Translations under genes and position numbers: made by a program | Shown: piece after piece, positions 1 to 11,765 of the stretch | How positions within the stretch are numbered: the stretch's first letter is position 1 | Layout: every line of letters begins with the position of its first letter | Source: Heterohyrax brucei | Taxonomy: Eukaryota; Chordata; Mammalia; Hyracoidea; Procaviidae | Direction of reading: 5' to 3' | DNA length: 64,000 nucleotides | Assembly (NCBI GenBank): GCA_028571685.1 | Contig: CM053143.1 | Coordinates: 55,235,208-55,299,207, forward strand | The notes under the pieces: model-generated | Told to the model about the DNA's origin: nothing | Seen by the model: the letters and a program-made list of their open reading frames with translations, nothing else | The model's database searches: none

Positions 1-426
1 TCATGATAATCAATGTTAATTACTCCTTCCAGTTTAGGAACTTCTATTCTATTAGTCTACTAACCAACCAGTTAGAGCCCTAATTTTAACTTCAGTGCTA
101 GGTACATTTACTGGTGCTGCTGATCACGACTAGTAGTATGGATTCTCTATTTTGTTATATAATACCTCCTATATAGTGGATTCTCTTTAGTGGGCTCTGA
201 CGTGAGACACAGAATCTATTCTCTCTGTGCCTAGACCTATAAGTGAGTTGGAGCTCGACTGGTAAATACAAATACAGGTAAAACGGATATCATTGCACTT
301 ACATCCTTTAAGTCACTGAGAGTGGCACGAAACTGTCATTCAACCTAGAAACTGGTAGTACTTTTGACTCTACATTGGTTAGGAAAAAGGGAGCATAAGT
401 CATAGCTTCCCCTTGGCCTGTCATAC
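1..426. other. Unassigned non-coding sequence
   Basis: AT-rich sequence before the first LTR. I see no convincing ORF, RNA gene or recognised repeat in it. Confidence 0.5.
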
Positions 427-814
427 TGTGATAGTTAAGGTCATGTGTCATTGTGGCTGGACTGCAATTCTAGTGGTTTGGGCATTATGATGCAGTTTGA
501 CAGTTACACAATGACATGATCACCTCTATAGTGAAATCTGTTAGGAGCATCCAACCAACTGACTGGGAGTTTTGGGGAGGATATGGCCTGCTTTCAATAT
601 GTATGGCCTTTCTGGCAAAGATCACCCACTTTTGCACAGCTCTGTATATTGTATTCAGTTTGTCATCATTTGAACTCTGGTTCTTGGGACATGAGACAGC
701 AGCCTGCCACCTTAGCTGCTCACTTTATGTTTGTCAACCCCTGCAGCTACATGTGTCAGGAGCAGCCTTATGCCTGATGCCTGAACCTGGAACATTCCAA
801 CCTCTACTACTACA
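427..814 (+). mobile_element. Solo LTR, family A, 5' part (split by L1A)
   Basis: The segment begins tgtgatagttaaggtcatgtg, the typical left end of the family seen complete (reverse strand) at 15668-16190, 33288-33832 and 56786-57350. It stops at 814, where a 5'-complete L1 begins, and the family resumes at 6583. The two parts sum to about 523 bases, the same length as the 15668-16190 copy, so this is one LTR opened by an insertion. The TG...CA ends and gene-free structure suggest a MaLR/ERVL-type solo LTR. No internal retroviral genes are present. The family name is not assigned. Confidence 0.7.
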
Positions 815-1793
815 GGAGGCGGAATCAAGCTGGCAGACTAAACACACATCTCCTTAATTCCCTCTGGAAACCAAGGCCCGAATTAATAACTAAACAGAGA
901 CTTCTGGACAGCTAGTGAACCCTAGGACATGGCATAGGGATGTCAGTGTGGACTACATACCACTGAATGAGAAACTTCTTCTCCTTCACCAACCCCTGCA
1001 ATTGTTGAGTGCCAGCTCTCTCGGTCTGTTCTCTGTTCTCTGTCTTAGCCGGCACGCAGGGCTAGGGCTTAACTGGCAGCAAAGCTCAGATGCACTGCTG
1101 ATGGGACTAGCACGCTGAATAGCCACATTTTGAGAGCTCAGCTCTGGATTCTGTGAGCATATGCCCCTCCACCCTCTCTTTCCAAACCTCCATCATGGAT
1201 TCAGCTATTTCACAGCAGGCAGGATAGCTTGTGTGGGATGCCACCTTGTTTGACTGGGAGGCAGAGTTACCCAAAGGAAGGCCCCAGCAGGACCTATTTA
1301 CCAGGCCAGGAGGCTGTACCTGCCCGGGGAGTGCTTTTCCAGCTTTTCACAATGTGGCCCTATGGGTGGGGACTGGCAGTGAATGACAGCATAGCAGCAG
1401 CCTTTCCATATTCTGAACTAGTTTACAGCATCTGAGGTTGGATATAGAGATGCTTACTTTGCCGGCTGGGAAGAGGAACATGCACACCTGAAACTCTGAC
1501 TGATCTTGGAAGCTGTCAGATACCTTTTGCCTTTCGATATAAGACTACCTAGAGAAATGCCTGCAGTGTATCCTGACGGCATCTCTTCCAGCCTTTAGTT
1601 ATTCACATCACAGGGTCAGCTGGTGGCCCCCCAGTGACTCTGTCTTTGCCAATCAGGAGGTAGAGCCTGCTGCCCCAGAGATTTCACTGGGCCTAGTTAC
1701 TGGAGTATGCAAAGGTCCTGGGTATCACCGTCCTTTTCAGACTGACTTTTAGATACCAGTAAGGTAACACTGGAGAAAAAAAACAACCTCCAG

Positions 1794-2774
1794 ATGCCCC
1801 CAAAGCAACAAACTTTGAACATAAATGTAAAGAAAAATTCACCTGTGGCTCCAGAAGTCCCCCAAATAAAGAACCAAAGAACTTCCCAGATGAAGAAGCC
1901 TTTCTGAAACTATCAGAGGATGAGTACAGAAGGATTATATAGGGATCCCTCCTAGACATTATAGAAAATGCAGCAGAGCAAAAATATACAAAATGCAGCA
2001 GAGAAAAATGAAAAACTAAGCAAGCTGTTCAATCTGGTGGAACACCAGTACTCTGAAATCCAACAGATCAATAACAAAATCAAAGAGGTAGAACTTTCAC
2101 TCAAAGCCAAGAAAACAGAATTGAACAAATGGAAAATGGACTTTCTGACTTGGAAGACAGAACTACATACTCCAGCATCTATAAGGAGGAATCAGAAAAA
2201 AAGAAACAAGAAAAATGAAGAAGCATTAAGAAGCATGTGGGACTCTATTAAGAAGAACAATCTATGATTAATTGGAGTTCCTGAACAGGGAGGGACACCT
2301 GAAAACACAGAGAGTGTTGTTGCTAAGCTGCTGACAGAAAACTTCCCTGAAATTATGAAAGAAGAGAATATAGATATCCAAGATGCATCTCAAATGCCAC
2401 TCAATATATATCCCAAAAGAAAGACTCCAAGACATATTATAATCAAGCTTAACAAAATAAAACATAAGCAAAAACTCTTAAAAGCAGCAAAACTCAAAGC
2501 AAAGCTAACATTCAGAGGGAAACCCTGCAGGCTTTTCTCTGATTTCTCAACAGAAATGATATCAGCACAGAGGCGGTGGGACGACACATTCAAAGCCTTG
2601 AAGGAGAAAAATTTCCAACCAAGAATTATATATCCTGCAAAACTATCTTTCAAATATGAAAATAAAATTAAGACATTTGCAGATAAACAGAAACTCGAAG
2701 ACTTTGTAGAAACCAAACCAAAACTACAAGAAATATCGAAAGAAGCTCTTGGCTTAGAAGAACAAAACCACTAA
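1794..2774 (+). pseudogene. L1A ORF1 remnant (L1 RNA-binding protein)
   Basis: ORF1 encodes the trimeric RNA-binding chaperone of the L1 particle. Two frames preserve pieces. The first (1968-2267) has the coiled-coil region, with a heptad-rich stretch beginning NLVEHQYSEIQQINNKIKEV. The second (2355-2774) has the C-terminal domain with RKTPRHIIIKLN, KAKLTFRGKPCRL and QPRIIYPAKLSF. A stop at about 2265, close to the RRM-like motif, and frameshifts separate them. The likely start is the ATG at 1794 by alignment with L1D. The product cannot be made as one protein. Confidence 0.82.
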
Positions 2775-3205
2775 CTCTGTATTTTAGGAGGCAACACAGG
2801 ACACATCATCCAGAAACCTACTCAGTTAGGGAAGACTTCAAACTCCATCAAAACTATAATATTAAAAGAAGTGACCCAGTGATCATATCATGAAAACTAT
2901 AATATCATCATATAAAAAAGAGGGATGTACTACAGTAGTCATAGTCCTCTCAGATGGAGAGGAAATTAATAAGACTTGTGGTAGTTAAAATTGGATTGTA
3001 ATATAGATTATTAAAGAGGATACTAGGGTAGCCACAAAGCACAATAAAGATGCAACTTATCAAATCAAGAAATGTAATACAGGAGTCTCAACATTCACAA
3101 AAAAAAAACACTGAAAAAGATGAAGAATCAACTCATAAAGAAGAATATCCCAGAACAGAATAGCAACAACAGAGAAAACATCAACAAAAAAATAAACACA
3201 TCACA

Positions 3206-6200
3206 ATGATAGCACTAAACACACACTTATCCATAATTATGTTGAATGTAAATGAACTGAATGCTCTAGTAAAGAGACAGTGAGTAACATCTTGGAACAA
3301 AAGACACAAATCTTCTATATGCTGCTTACAAGAAACTCACCTTAGACTTAAAGATATGAACAAACTGAAAATTATAGGATGGAAGAATGAATACCAAACT
3401 AACAATACACGAAGAAGAGCTGGTGTGGCAACACTAATCTCAGATAAAACAGCTTTTGATGTAAAATCCACCACTGTGGGCAAGGATGGACACTATTTAT
3501 TGCTGAAAGATTCAATACACAAGCAGGAATTAATGATATTAAATATTTATGCACCCAATACTCAACAGCACTTGGCTGGCAATACTAGAGCATCTAAATA
3601 CATCAATGAAACACTAACTACACTAAAAAATGATGAGACAGATCACTCCAAAATAATAGTAGGAGACTTCAACACTCCACTCTCAATATTGGACAGATAG
3701 TCTAGAAAAAGCTCAACAAAGACACAGAAGATCTTACTGCAACCATCAACCAAATAGACCTCATCGACATACACAGAACTTTTTGTCCATCAGCAGACAA
3801 CTACACCTTCTTCTCCAGTGCACATGGAGCATTTTCCAGAATAGACCATGTGTTAGAACATAAAGCAAATCTCAAAAAAATCCATACCATCGAATTATTG
3901 CACAGCATCTTCTCAGACCATTAAGGCCATGAAATTCAAAATCAGTAGCAGAAAAAACATAGCTAGAAATTGGAACTCATGGAAACTGAACAACATCTTG
4001 CTCAAAAAGCCATGGGTTATAGAAAAAATCAAGGATGAAATAAACTGATGGATTCCAGTGAGAATGAAAATACTTCCTACCAAAATCGATGGGATACAGC
4101 CAAAGCAGTGCTCAGAGATCAGCTTATCTCTATAAATGCACACATCCAGAGGGAAGAAAGAACCCAAACCAAAGAACTAACCTTACAGCTTGAACCAGTA
4201 GAGATACAGCAACAGAGGAACCCCTCAGGCCATAGACGAAAACAGATCATAAAGATCAGAGCAGAACTAAATGAATCAGAGAACAGAAGAACAATTCACA
4301 AAACTGAAAAGACCAACAGCTGGTTTTTTTTAAAAGACCAACAAAATTGATAAACCATTGGCTAAACTTACTAAAGAAAAACAGGAAAGGAAACAAATAA
4401 CCCAAAAAAGAAATGAGATGGGAGATGTCACAGCAGATCCAACAGAAATCAAAAATATCACAACAGAATACTACAAAAGACTATACTGCAACAAATTTGA
4501 AAACCTACAGGAAATGGACAAATTCCTAGATTCATATAACCTACCAAAATTGTCACAATGTGAAGCAGAACAACTGAATAAACCCATCACAAAGGAAGAG
4601 ATTGAAAAAATCATCCCAAAACTATCAACCAAAAAAAGCTCTGGCCCAGATGGCTTCACTGTAGAATTCTAGCAAGCTTTTTGAGAAAAGTTATCTCCAT
4701 TACTACTGAGACTATTTCACAGCACAGAGAGCAATGGAATACTCCCAAATTCATTCTATGAAGCCAGCATAACCCTGATACCAAAGTCAGGGAAAGGTCC
4801 AACAGAAAAGGAGAACAGCAGACCATATCACTTGTGAACCTAGATGCCTTCAACAAAACACTCGCCAATAGAATACAACAACATATCAAAAAAACAGTTC
4901 ATCATGACCACATTGGATTCATGCCAAGGATGCACGACTGGTACAACATCAGAAAGGCAGTTAATGTGATCAGTCACATAAATAACAGAAAAGACAAGAA
5001 TCACCTGATCTTGTCTATTGGTGCAGAAAAGGCATTTGATAAAGTCCAACACCGATTCATGGTAAAAACTCTCAGCAAAATAGGAATAGATGGCAAATTC
5101 CTCAGTATAAGAAGGGCTATTTATACAAAGCCAACAGGCTGCCTCACCCCAAATGGAGAGAGACCGAAACAATTCACTTTGAGAATGGTAACTAGACAAG
5201 GATACCCACTCTCATCTCTCCTATTGAACATTGTACTAGAAGTTCTAGCCAGAGCAATTAGACAAGAGTAAGAAACAACGGGCATCTGCATCAGCAAAGA
5301 GGAAGTAAAAATCTCCCTATTGGCACATGACATGATTGTGTATGCAGAGAATCCTAAAGAATCCATAAGTAAACTATTCAAACTGATAGACGAGTTCAGC
5401 GAAGTGTCAGGACATAAGATAAACATAAGTAAATCATTAGGATTCCTTTATAACAACAATGAGATTATTAAAGAAGAAACCACCAAATCAGTACCATTTA
5501 CTATAGCCCCAAGAAGATAAAATATCTAGAAATAAATCTAACCAGAGAAATATCAGACTTTTACAAAGAGAAATACAAGACCTTACTGCAAGAAACTAAG
5601 AGAGACAACATAAATGGAGAGAACTATCCTGCTCATGGATAGGAAGACTCAACATTGTGAGAATGTCTATTTTACCCTAAGCAATCTACTTACATAACAC
5701 AACCAATACAACTTCCTATAATATTTTTTTAATGAGATGGAGAAACAAATCACCAACTTTGTTTGGTGAAAATCCCCGGATAAGTAAAGCTCTACTGAAG
5801 AAGAAGAACACACTGGCAGTCCTCTCACTACTCAACTTCAAAACTTATTGGACTGCCACAGTTGTCAAAACAACCTGGTGCTGGTATAAAAAGAGACAGA
5901 TAGATCAATGTAACAGAGTTGAGACCCCAGAGATACCACCATCCACCTAGGAACTGTTGATGTTCTACAGAGACCCTAAGACATTAAACTTGCATAAAAG
6001 TAGTCTCTTCAACAAATGGTGCTGGCAAAATTGGATATCCATCTGCAAAAAATTGAAACAAGACCCATATCTCACACCTTATACAAAACCCAACTCAAAT
6101 ATGATAAAAGACCTACATATCAGATCTAAAACGATAAAGCTCATTCAGGCAAAAGTAGGAACAATGGAAATTTTAACACACAATGTAGGCAGACTTCAAA

Positions 6201-6580
6201 ATCTCACAAAGCACAACCAACAGAAGAGAAAATAGACAAATCAGAGCTACTATGAATCAAACACTTTTGTTCATTCAAAGACTTTATCAAAAGAATTAAA
6301 AGACTACCTATGGCACTTGGCTTGGCTTTATACAATGGGAAAAAATATTTGGCAACTATATGTCAGATGGACATCCGATCTCCATAAATCTATAAGGTAC
6401 TACAAAACATCCATAAGAAAAAGACAAATAATCCAACTAAGTGATGAGCTAAGGAGATGGATAGACACTTCTCTAAAGAAATATCCAGACAGTCAAGAAA
6501 ACACATACAGAAATTCTCATGATAGCTAGCTATTAAAGAAATTCAAATCAAAACTACGATGAGATACCATCTCATCCCAA
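3206..6580 (+). pseudogene. L1A ORF2 remnant (endonuclease/reverse transcriptase)
   Basis: Starts at the ATG corresponding to L1D 21356. Endonuclease pieces are visible in the 3356-3700 frame, including LILNIYAPN-like and VGDFNTPLS motifs, the latter carrying the catalytic Asp and Asn. Reverse-transcriptase pieces are in 4834-5271 ([10 protein letters not shown]). The catalytic FADD box is changed: the DNA at about 5321-5332 reads LAHD. At least eight breaks are present. The 3' part, including the zinc-knuckle region, is missing because the element ends near 6580. Confidence 0.85.
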
Positions 6581-6582
6581 AC

Positions 6583-6717
6583 TCTGCTACAGTGTGAGCC
6601 ATATCCTTACAATCAAGTAGCCTCTCTGTCTCTGTCACTCTCTATGAGTGTGTGTGTGTGTGTGTGTGTGTGTGCATTCACTGATTTTGTTTTTCTAGAG
6701 AACCTAGCCTTTTTGCC
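6583..6717 (+). mobile_element. Solo LTR, family A, 3' part (split by L1A)
   Basis: The sequence tgtgagccatatcctt...ttctagagaacctagcc matches the right end of family A (compare 34650-34735). It continues the LTR begun at 427. A (TG)n microsatellite lies inside it. Confidence 0.68.
6647..6674 (+). repeat. (TG)n microsatellite
   Basis: About 14 uninterrupted TG units inside the right part of the split LTR. Such tracts are usually length-polymorphic. Confidence 0.95.
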
Positions 6718-7296
6718 TTTTACTTGACAGGTTATGAAACCGATTTGAAGGTTAAGCCAGTGGCTAAATACATCTATTCTAATTATACACTCAAGACCCA
6801 GACACTTACTGGGTAGGTGCAGAAAATCATTTGACATACTGTGAGACAAGCTTTGGCCTTTATATGTTTCTTCTGTATTATTGGTGTCTTGACGATGTTT
6901 TAAATCTCTAGGTATTACCACCATCACAGATTCTGTATTCAAATGCCTTACACACTTCAGTATTCCCATTTTATCAGTATAAATTTTCTGGAAATGACTT
7001 AAACTTCTTTAGGGAATATTGGGAAATCACTTCTCAATAAACTTGCTGTGGTGTTTTGGGATCTGTTCTTCATGTGTGGGAACTGGATGAGACATCATGA
7101 TTTTCACTTGTGGCAGCTGATGTCAGCCTTCGGCTTACTCATTCGTTATTCCTTTTTGTATGTATAAGTAAGCATAACTCTTGCCCTTTTTTTCCCCCAT
7201 CCATACTGTATTACCTAATGCCATAAATTTATGCAGGTCAGGTTGCTTTAGATAATATCTTTGCTTCTTCCAGTAAAAGGCTGCTAAATGACCTCT
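6718..7296. other. Unassigned non-coding sequence
   Basis: No recognised repeat or coding signal. The short open frames here have no recognisable domain. Confidence 0.45.
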
Positions 7297-8108
7297 GGTG
7301 TTGTTATGTGCTGTCAAATCAGCTCACACTCGTAGTGACCTAATGTGTAACAGAAAGAAACGCTGCACAGTCTTGCACAGTCTTCACAGTCACTGCTAAG
7401 TTTCAGCTTGTTGTTGAAGCCACAATGTCAATGCATTTCACTGAGGGCAGGATGCCTTTCTATAAGGGATTGACCCCTCCTGATAAGGTGTCTAAAGTAG
7501 GAAAGACAGAATCTGGCCACCTTTGCTTCTAGGAAGCATTTTGGCTACACTACCTCTATGACTTATTTGTTAATTTTTTTTGACAGTTCATGGTATATTA
7601 ATATTCTTCTCTAACACTCCAGTTACATTGAATATTCTTTCAGTGTTCCTCTTTTATTGTTTAGGTTTTCCATGCATGTGACTCAACTGAAGATACCATG
7701 GTTTAGGCCAAAAAAAAAGCTGTAGCCATTGAGTCAATTTTGACTTACAGCAACCATGTAAGACAGAGTAGAATTGCCCAATACAGTTTTCAATGAGTAC
7801 CTGGTAGATTTGAACTGTCAACCATTTGGTTAGCAGCCTTAGCACCTAACTATTATGTCACCAGGTTTTTCTAACTTAATTTAGGAACACCTTGGCCATC
7901 ACAGTTGCATTTTTGCTTTTCAAGATTTTACAGAGATCTTTTGCCATAAATTTGTTCAATATAATATCTGACTCAACAGCACTTGGCAATATGTCATTTG
8001 ATTTCCTGACTACTGTTTCCAGTCTGATTGTTGATCTAACTAGAATGAAATCCTTGACCACTTTAATTTCTTCACTGTTTAACATGATGTTTTTTATGAT
8101 CCCAGGTT
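7297..8108 (-). mobile_element. RTE/BovB-type LINE, 3' part, antisense
   Basis: On the minus strand this is the last part of the RTE reading frame and the 3' tail. It contains the antisense landmarks shared with 27442-28680, 44614-45172 and 63213-64000, such as 'tgatccctcctgataa' and 'ggcagtccatggtata'-like segments, here in diverged form. The element is 5'-truncated near 8108. An AfroSINE has inserted at 7708-7870. Stops are frequent and no function remains. Confidence 0.8.
7708..7870 (-). repeat. AfroSINE
   Basis: Antisense copy with the conserved core gacagagtagaattgccc and the tRNA-related end ggttagcagccttagcac. It sits inside the antisense RTE. Confidence 0.88.
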
Positions 8109-8111
8109 TGA

Positions 8112-10100
8112 TCTACTGAAGAAAGTCATTCAAGCTGCATCAAAGGCACTGGCAAAAAACAAAGTTCCAGGAATTGACAAGATGACAAGACACTAACTGA
8201 GATACTTCTGCAAACAAGACACAATGCTGAACGTGCTAATTCACCTACGTCAAAAAATCTGAAGGACAGCTACTCTTCTTACCAAGGTGCCAATTCCAAA
8301 GAAAGATGATCCAAAGAAATACAGAAATTATCTAAGCAGTATCTTTAGTATCATATGCAAATAAATCTATGCTGAAGGCAATTAAAATATTGCTATTGCA
8401 ATACATGGACAAGAAACTACCAGATATTCAACTCAAATTCAGAAGAGATCATAAAATGAGGCATATCATTGTTAATGTTAGATGGATCTTGGCCAAAAGT
8501 AGAAAACACCAGAAATATGTTTACCTATGTTTTCTCGATATGTAAAGACATTCAGCTATGTAGATCATAACAAATTGTGGGCAACATTGGGAAGAACTGG
8601 AATTCCAGAATATTTAATTGTCCTCAGGCAGAATGTATACATAGACCAAGAGACAGTATTTTGAACAGAACAAGAGGGCATTGCATTGTTTAAAGTCGGG
8701 AAGGGTATTTATCAGGGTTGTATCCTTTCACCGTATTTAATGCTGTGTATGTAGTAAAGGTAAATAATCTGAGAAGACTATGTGAAGAATATGTGGTCAA
8801 GATTGGAGGAAGGCTCATTAACAACCTGTGTTATGCAGAGAACACAACCTTAGTTGCAGAGAGGAGTACTTGAAGCACTTCCTGATGAAGATCAAAGACT
8901 GCAACCTTCAGTATGGATTACACCTCAACATTAAGAAAGTATAAATCTTCACAACTAGACCAACGTGTGACATCATGATAAACAGAGAAAATATTGAACT
9001 TGTGAAAAGATTTTGTTTTACCTTGATTTACAGCCAGTACCCATGGAAGCAGCAATCAGGAAATCAAAAGACACTTTGCATTGGCCAAATCTGTTGTGAA
9101 AAATCTCTTCAAAATGTGCAAAAGCACAGATGTCAATTTGAAGATTAAGGAGTGCCTGACTCAATTTGCAGTATTAATTGCGTCATATCTATGAGTCATG
9201 GATTGAATTTTATCCCCTAAAAAATATGTATAGAATTTGTCTGGGCCATGGTTATCAATATTGTGTGATTTCTTTGCATTTGATCATTTTCCTATGCTGT
9301 AAATCCTAATCTCTTTCTGTGGTTAATAGATAAGATTATGGACTCGACGGCACTTGGCTTGGCTATGTTAAAAACAAGATTAAGAAGGGACTGCAACATG
9401 TTTGCTAAGGGAGTTTCCCTGCAGTGTGGTTCACACCACCTTTTATCCTTCCATCCTACAAGAGACAGAAACAGAGGCAAGCAGAGTTGGGAACCTCATA
9501 CCATAAGGGAAATGGCCCCTGGGGCAGAGAGCTTCCTTCCGACCCGAGATTCCTGCACCAGACACTGATGCAACACAAGGAACTTCCACAGGCTTGACAA
9601 ATAAGGAAAGTCTTCTCTTACAACAAGCACCCTGAATTTGGAGACGCAGCCTATGGGAATGTATAAGAATAAATTTTGTTAAACGCATCCACTCATAGTA
9701 TTTCTGTTAGAGCAGCACTAGCTAACTAAAGCACTGGGCAAATGCTGAACAACGAGTATGAAAGAGCGAACAAGAATCGATGCCTCTGAATTATAGTATT
9801 GGTGAAGACTATTAAATATGTCATGGACTGCTAAAAGAACAAGCGACTCTGTCTCAGAAGAAGTACAGCCATAATGCTCCTTTAAAGTCAGACTAGTGAG
9901 ACTTAATCTCACTCATATAAAGTAAATGGTCAGCAGAAAGGAGAAAGCCCTTCAAGGATATGGGTTGACGCAGGGGATGTAACAACAGGCTCAAACACAC
10001 AAAAGAATGCCATGCAGGATTGGGCAGTATTTCATTCTGTTGCGGATTGCTTCCTGATGAGTCGGAACCTGCTCAACAGCATTAACAACAACGAAGACAA
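8112..10100 (+). mobile_element. RTE/BovB-type LINE, 5'-truncated, sense
   Basis: Starts within the reverse-transcriptase domain: translations of about 8140-8175 give KALAKNKVPGID, a typical RTE motif. Further on are WATLGRTGIPEYL and the YxDD region, here changed to CYAENTTL at about 8830. It runs to its 3' tail at about 10070-10100 (gagtcggaacctgctcaac...aacaacaac). A family-B LTR interrupts it at 9192-9733 and the RTE sequence resumes at 9734. RTE elements encode an APE endonuclease plus reverse transcriptase. This copy is degenerate and lacks the endonuclease part. Confidence 0.83.
9192..9733 (+). mobile_element. Solo LTR, family B, inserted in RTE
   Basis: Begins tgagtcatggattgaattt and ends gcagcactagctaactaaagca, the sense version of the LTR at 60728-61251. 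No retroviral genes accompany it. It divides the RTE at 8112-10100. I could not confirm a 5-bp duplication: atcta precedes it and ctggg follows. Family is MaLR/ERVL-like by its ends; the exact name is not assigned. Confidence 0.72.
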
Positions 10101-10120
10101 AAAACATATTTTATACATAT

Positions 10121-10288
10121 ATAACCAAATAGCCCACTGCCGTCCAGTCTATTGCTGACACATAGTGACCTTACAAGACAGAGCAGGACTGCCCCATAGA
10201 ACTTCCAGGAAGCTCCTGGAGGATTTGAACCCCCAACCTTTTGGTTAGCAGGCATAGCACTTAATGACTATGCTACCACGGTTTCTGT
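10121..10288 (-). repeat. AfroSINE
   Basis: Antisense, nearly full length. It carries gacagagcaggactgcccc and ggttagcaggcatagcac. Confidence 0.88.
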
Positions 10289-10540
10289 GTACACACATAG
10301 ATAGAATAGATATCATTTATGGAGGATATTATACTGCAAAGCTTTTATAGGGAACCCAAAATTTTTGTTTCCAACTTCCTCTGTTAAGGTAAGTGTAAAC
10401 ACGTGTGTGCGTGCCTATACATGTGTGTACATGACTCTTGTTGATCTTCCAATAGCTTATTATATAATAATACAGTACTGAATCATAATATAGTTACATA
10501 GTTTCCATTAAGGGAGTTGTTATTAACTAGAAATTCTTAT

Positions 10541-10740
10541 GGAGTGCCAAGTCTTAGCTCTTGACTACTAGCTGAAAAGTTAGTGGTTCTGGTCCACCCA
10601 GAGAACACTCAGAAAACAGACCTGCAGTCTGCTTCTGAAAGATCACATCCTTGAAAACCCTGTGGAGTGGTTCTACTCTGCACACATGGTATTGCCATGA
10701 GTCAGAATCAGTTGGAAAGCAACTGAAAAAACAGTATGTC
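10541..10740 (+). repeat. AfroSINE, long variant
   Basis: Sense copy with an extra middle block (cagacctgcagtctgcttct) absent from the short copies here. It ends in atgagtcagaatcagttgg. This suggests a distinct SINE subfamily. Confidence 0.75.
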
Positions 10741-10940
10741 ATTAGCTATCTTGACAACATAATGAGGGTACTAATTTGACATAAACGTTTCCAAGAAAAT
10801 GAATGAAAAAATTTTAAATACAAAATTATTTTTTGTAGATGAAATACAGAGAACATGCTGATATAAGATCAAGCATGTTACAGATGACTGTTGTCATAGT
10901 TGCTAGACGGCATCTAACAGCTTCAGATTTATAATGACCC

Positions 10941-11071
10941 AGTATGCTAAGGCTGCTAATCAAAACGTAGGCAGTTCAAATCTGCCAGGTGATCCTCAGA
11001 AACACTGTGGAGCAGTGCTACTCCAACCTCTAGGGTCACTGTGAGTCGGACCTGATTCAGCAGCAGTGGGT
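10941..11071 (+). repeat. AfroSINE
   Basis: Sense copy within the antisense RTE. It includes ctgctaatcaaaacgtagg and gggtcactgtgagtcgg. Confidence 0.8.
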
Positions 11072-11246
11072 TATGAACAATGGAAGAAAAAAATGCCCAA
11101 TCCTGTCTCATCCTCACAGTTTTTCTGTTCTATCCCATTATTGTAGCCACTGTATCAATCCCTGTCCTTAAGCACCTTTCTCTTTGTCGACAACCCTCTA
11201 CCAAGCATGATGTCTTTCTCCAGGATTGATCCCTCCTGATAACATG

Positions 11247-11325
11247 CCTATGGAGCAGTTCTGCTCTGTCCTATAGGGTTGCTATGAGTCAGACTTGACT
11301 TGACCACAGTGAGGGGGATAGTATG
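11247..11325 (+). repeat. AfroSINE fragment
   Basis: 3' half only: cctatggagcagttctgctc to gctatgagtcagacttg, lying between two parts of one RTE. Confidence 0.75.
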
Positions 11326-11617
11326 TCTGGTGTACATGAGATGAAGTCTTAGCATCTTCCCTTTCAGAGAGCATTCTGGCTTTTTTTCTTTTTTCTTTTG
11401 GCAGACCACAGTGTTTTCAGTATTCTTTGCCAACACCATAATTTAAAGGCATTAGTTCTTCCTTGATCTTCACTACATATGAGATAAATGAAATACGATG
11501 GCTTGGGTCAGGCACAGCTTAGTTCTCCAAACAATATCTTCATTTTTTATTAAGTAAATGTAAACTTAGATAAAAAATAAAGGCAACCTTTTAATGGTAT
11601 GCCATATATTTCTCTCC

Positions 11618-11765
11618 TTTGGAGCCCCCGTTAAGAGTTTGGCTGTTAACCAAAAAGTTGGCTGTTCCAATCCACAAGCAGCTCTTTGGAAATCCTTTGG
11701 GGGAAGTTCTAATCTATCCTACAGGGTTGTTGTGAGTCGGGATTGACTACTGAGAACACTGACTT
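11618..11765 (+). repeat. AfroSINE
   Basis: Sense, moderately diverged. It includes ctgttaaccaaaaagttggc and gggttgttgtgagtcggg. Confidence 0.78.

Larger units (their letters stand above)
815..6582 (+). mobile_element. L1A: LINE-1, 5'-complete, 3'-truncated in ORF2
   Basis: The 5' end (ggaggcggaatcaag, then ctggcagactaaacacacat) aligns with the 5' end of L1B. A roughly 980-base 5'UTR is followed by degraded ORF1 (about 1794-2774), a long inter-ORF spacer and degraded ORF2 (from 3206). It ends abruptly at about 6580 inside the ORF2 C-terminal region, at a point matching about 24704 in L1D. There is no 3'UTR and no poly(A). Many stops and frameshifts make it a non-functional old copy. It interrupts LTR family A, with a diverged duplication of the host sequence at the two ends (about 799-814 and 6579-6592). 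Confidence 0.88.
10890..11545 (-). mobile_element. RTE/BovB-type LINE, 3' end, antisense, interrupted by two SINEs
   Basis: The element's 3' terminus is at 10890 (tgttgtcatagttgctagac, antisense tail). It resumes at about 11072 and again at about 11325 after AfroSINEs at 10941-11071 and 11247-11325. Landmarks are accaagcatgatgtctttct and ttggcagaccacagtg. It is 5'-truncated near 11545. Confidence 0.78.

Noticed and set aside
516-857. 113-codon frame near the window start as a gene
   Set aside because: It lies across LTR family A and the start of L1A, with no domain.
6647-6674. TG tract as a regulatory Z-DNA element
   Set aside because: Ordinary microsatellite in an LTR; nothing further supports function.
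9338-9365. AfroSINE tail inside LTR family B (gactcgacggcacttggc)
   Set aside because: Too short to separate a SINE remnant from chance similarity.
7297-10100. Twin-priming inversion of a single RTE
   Set aside because: Both halves contain the same 3' region of the element, so they appear to be two copies.
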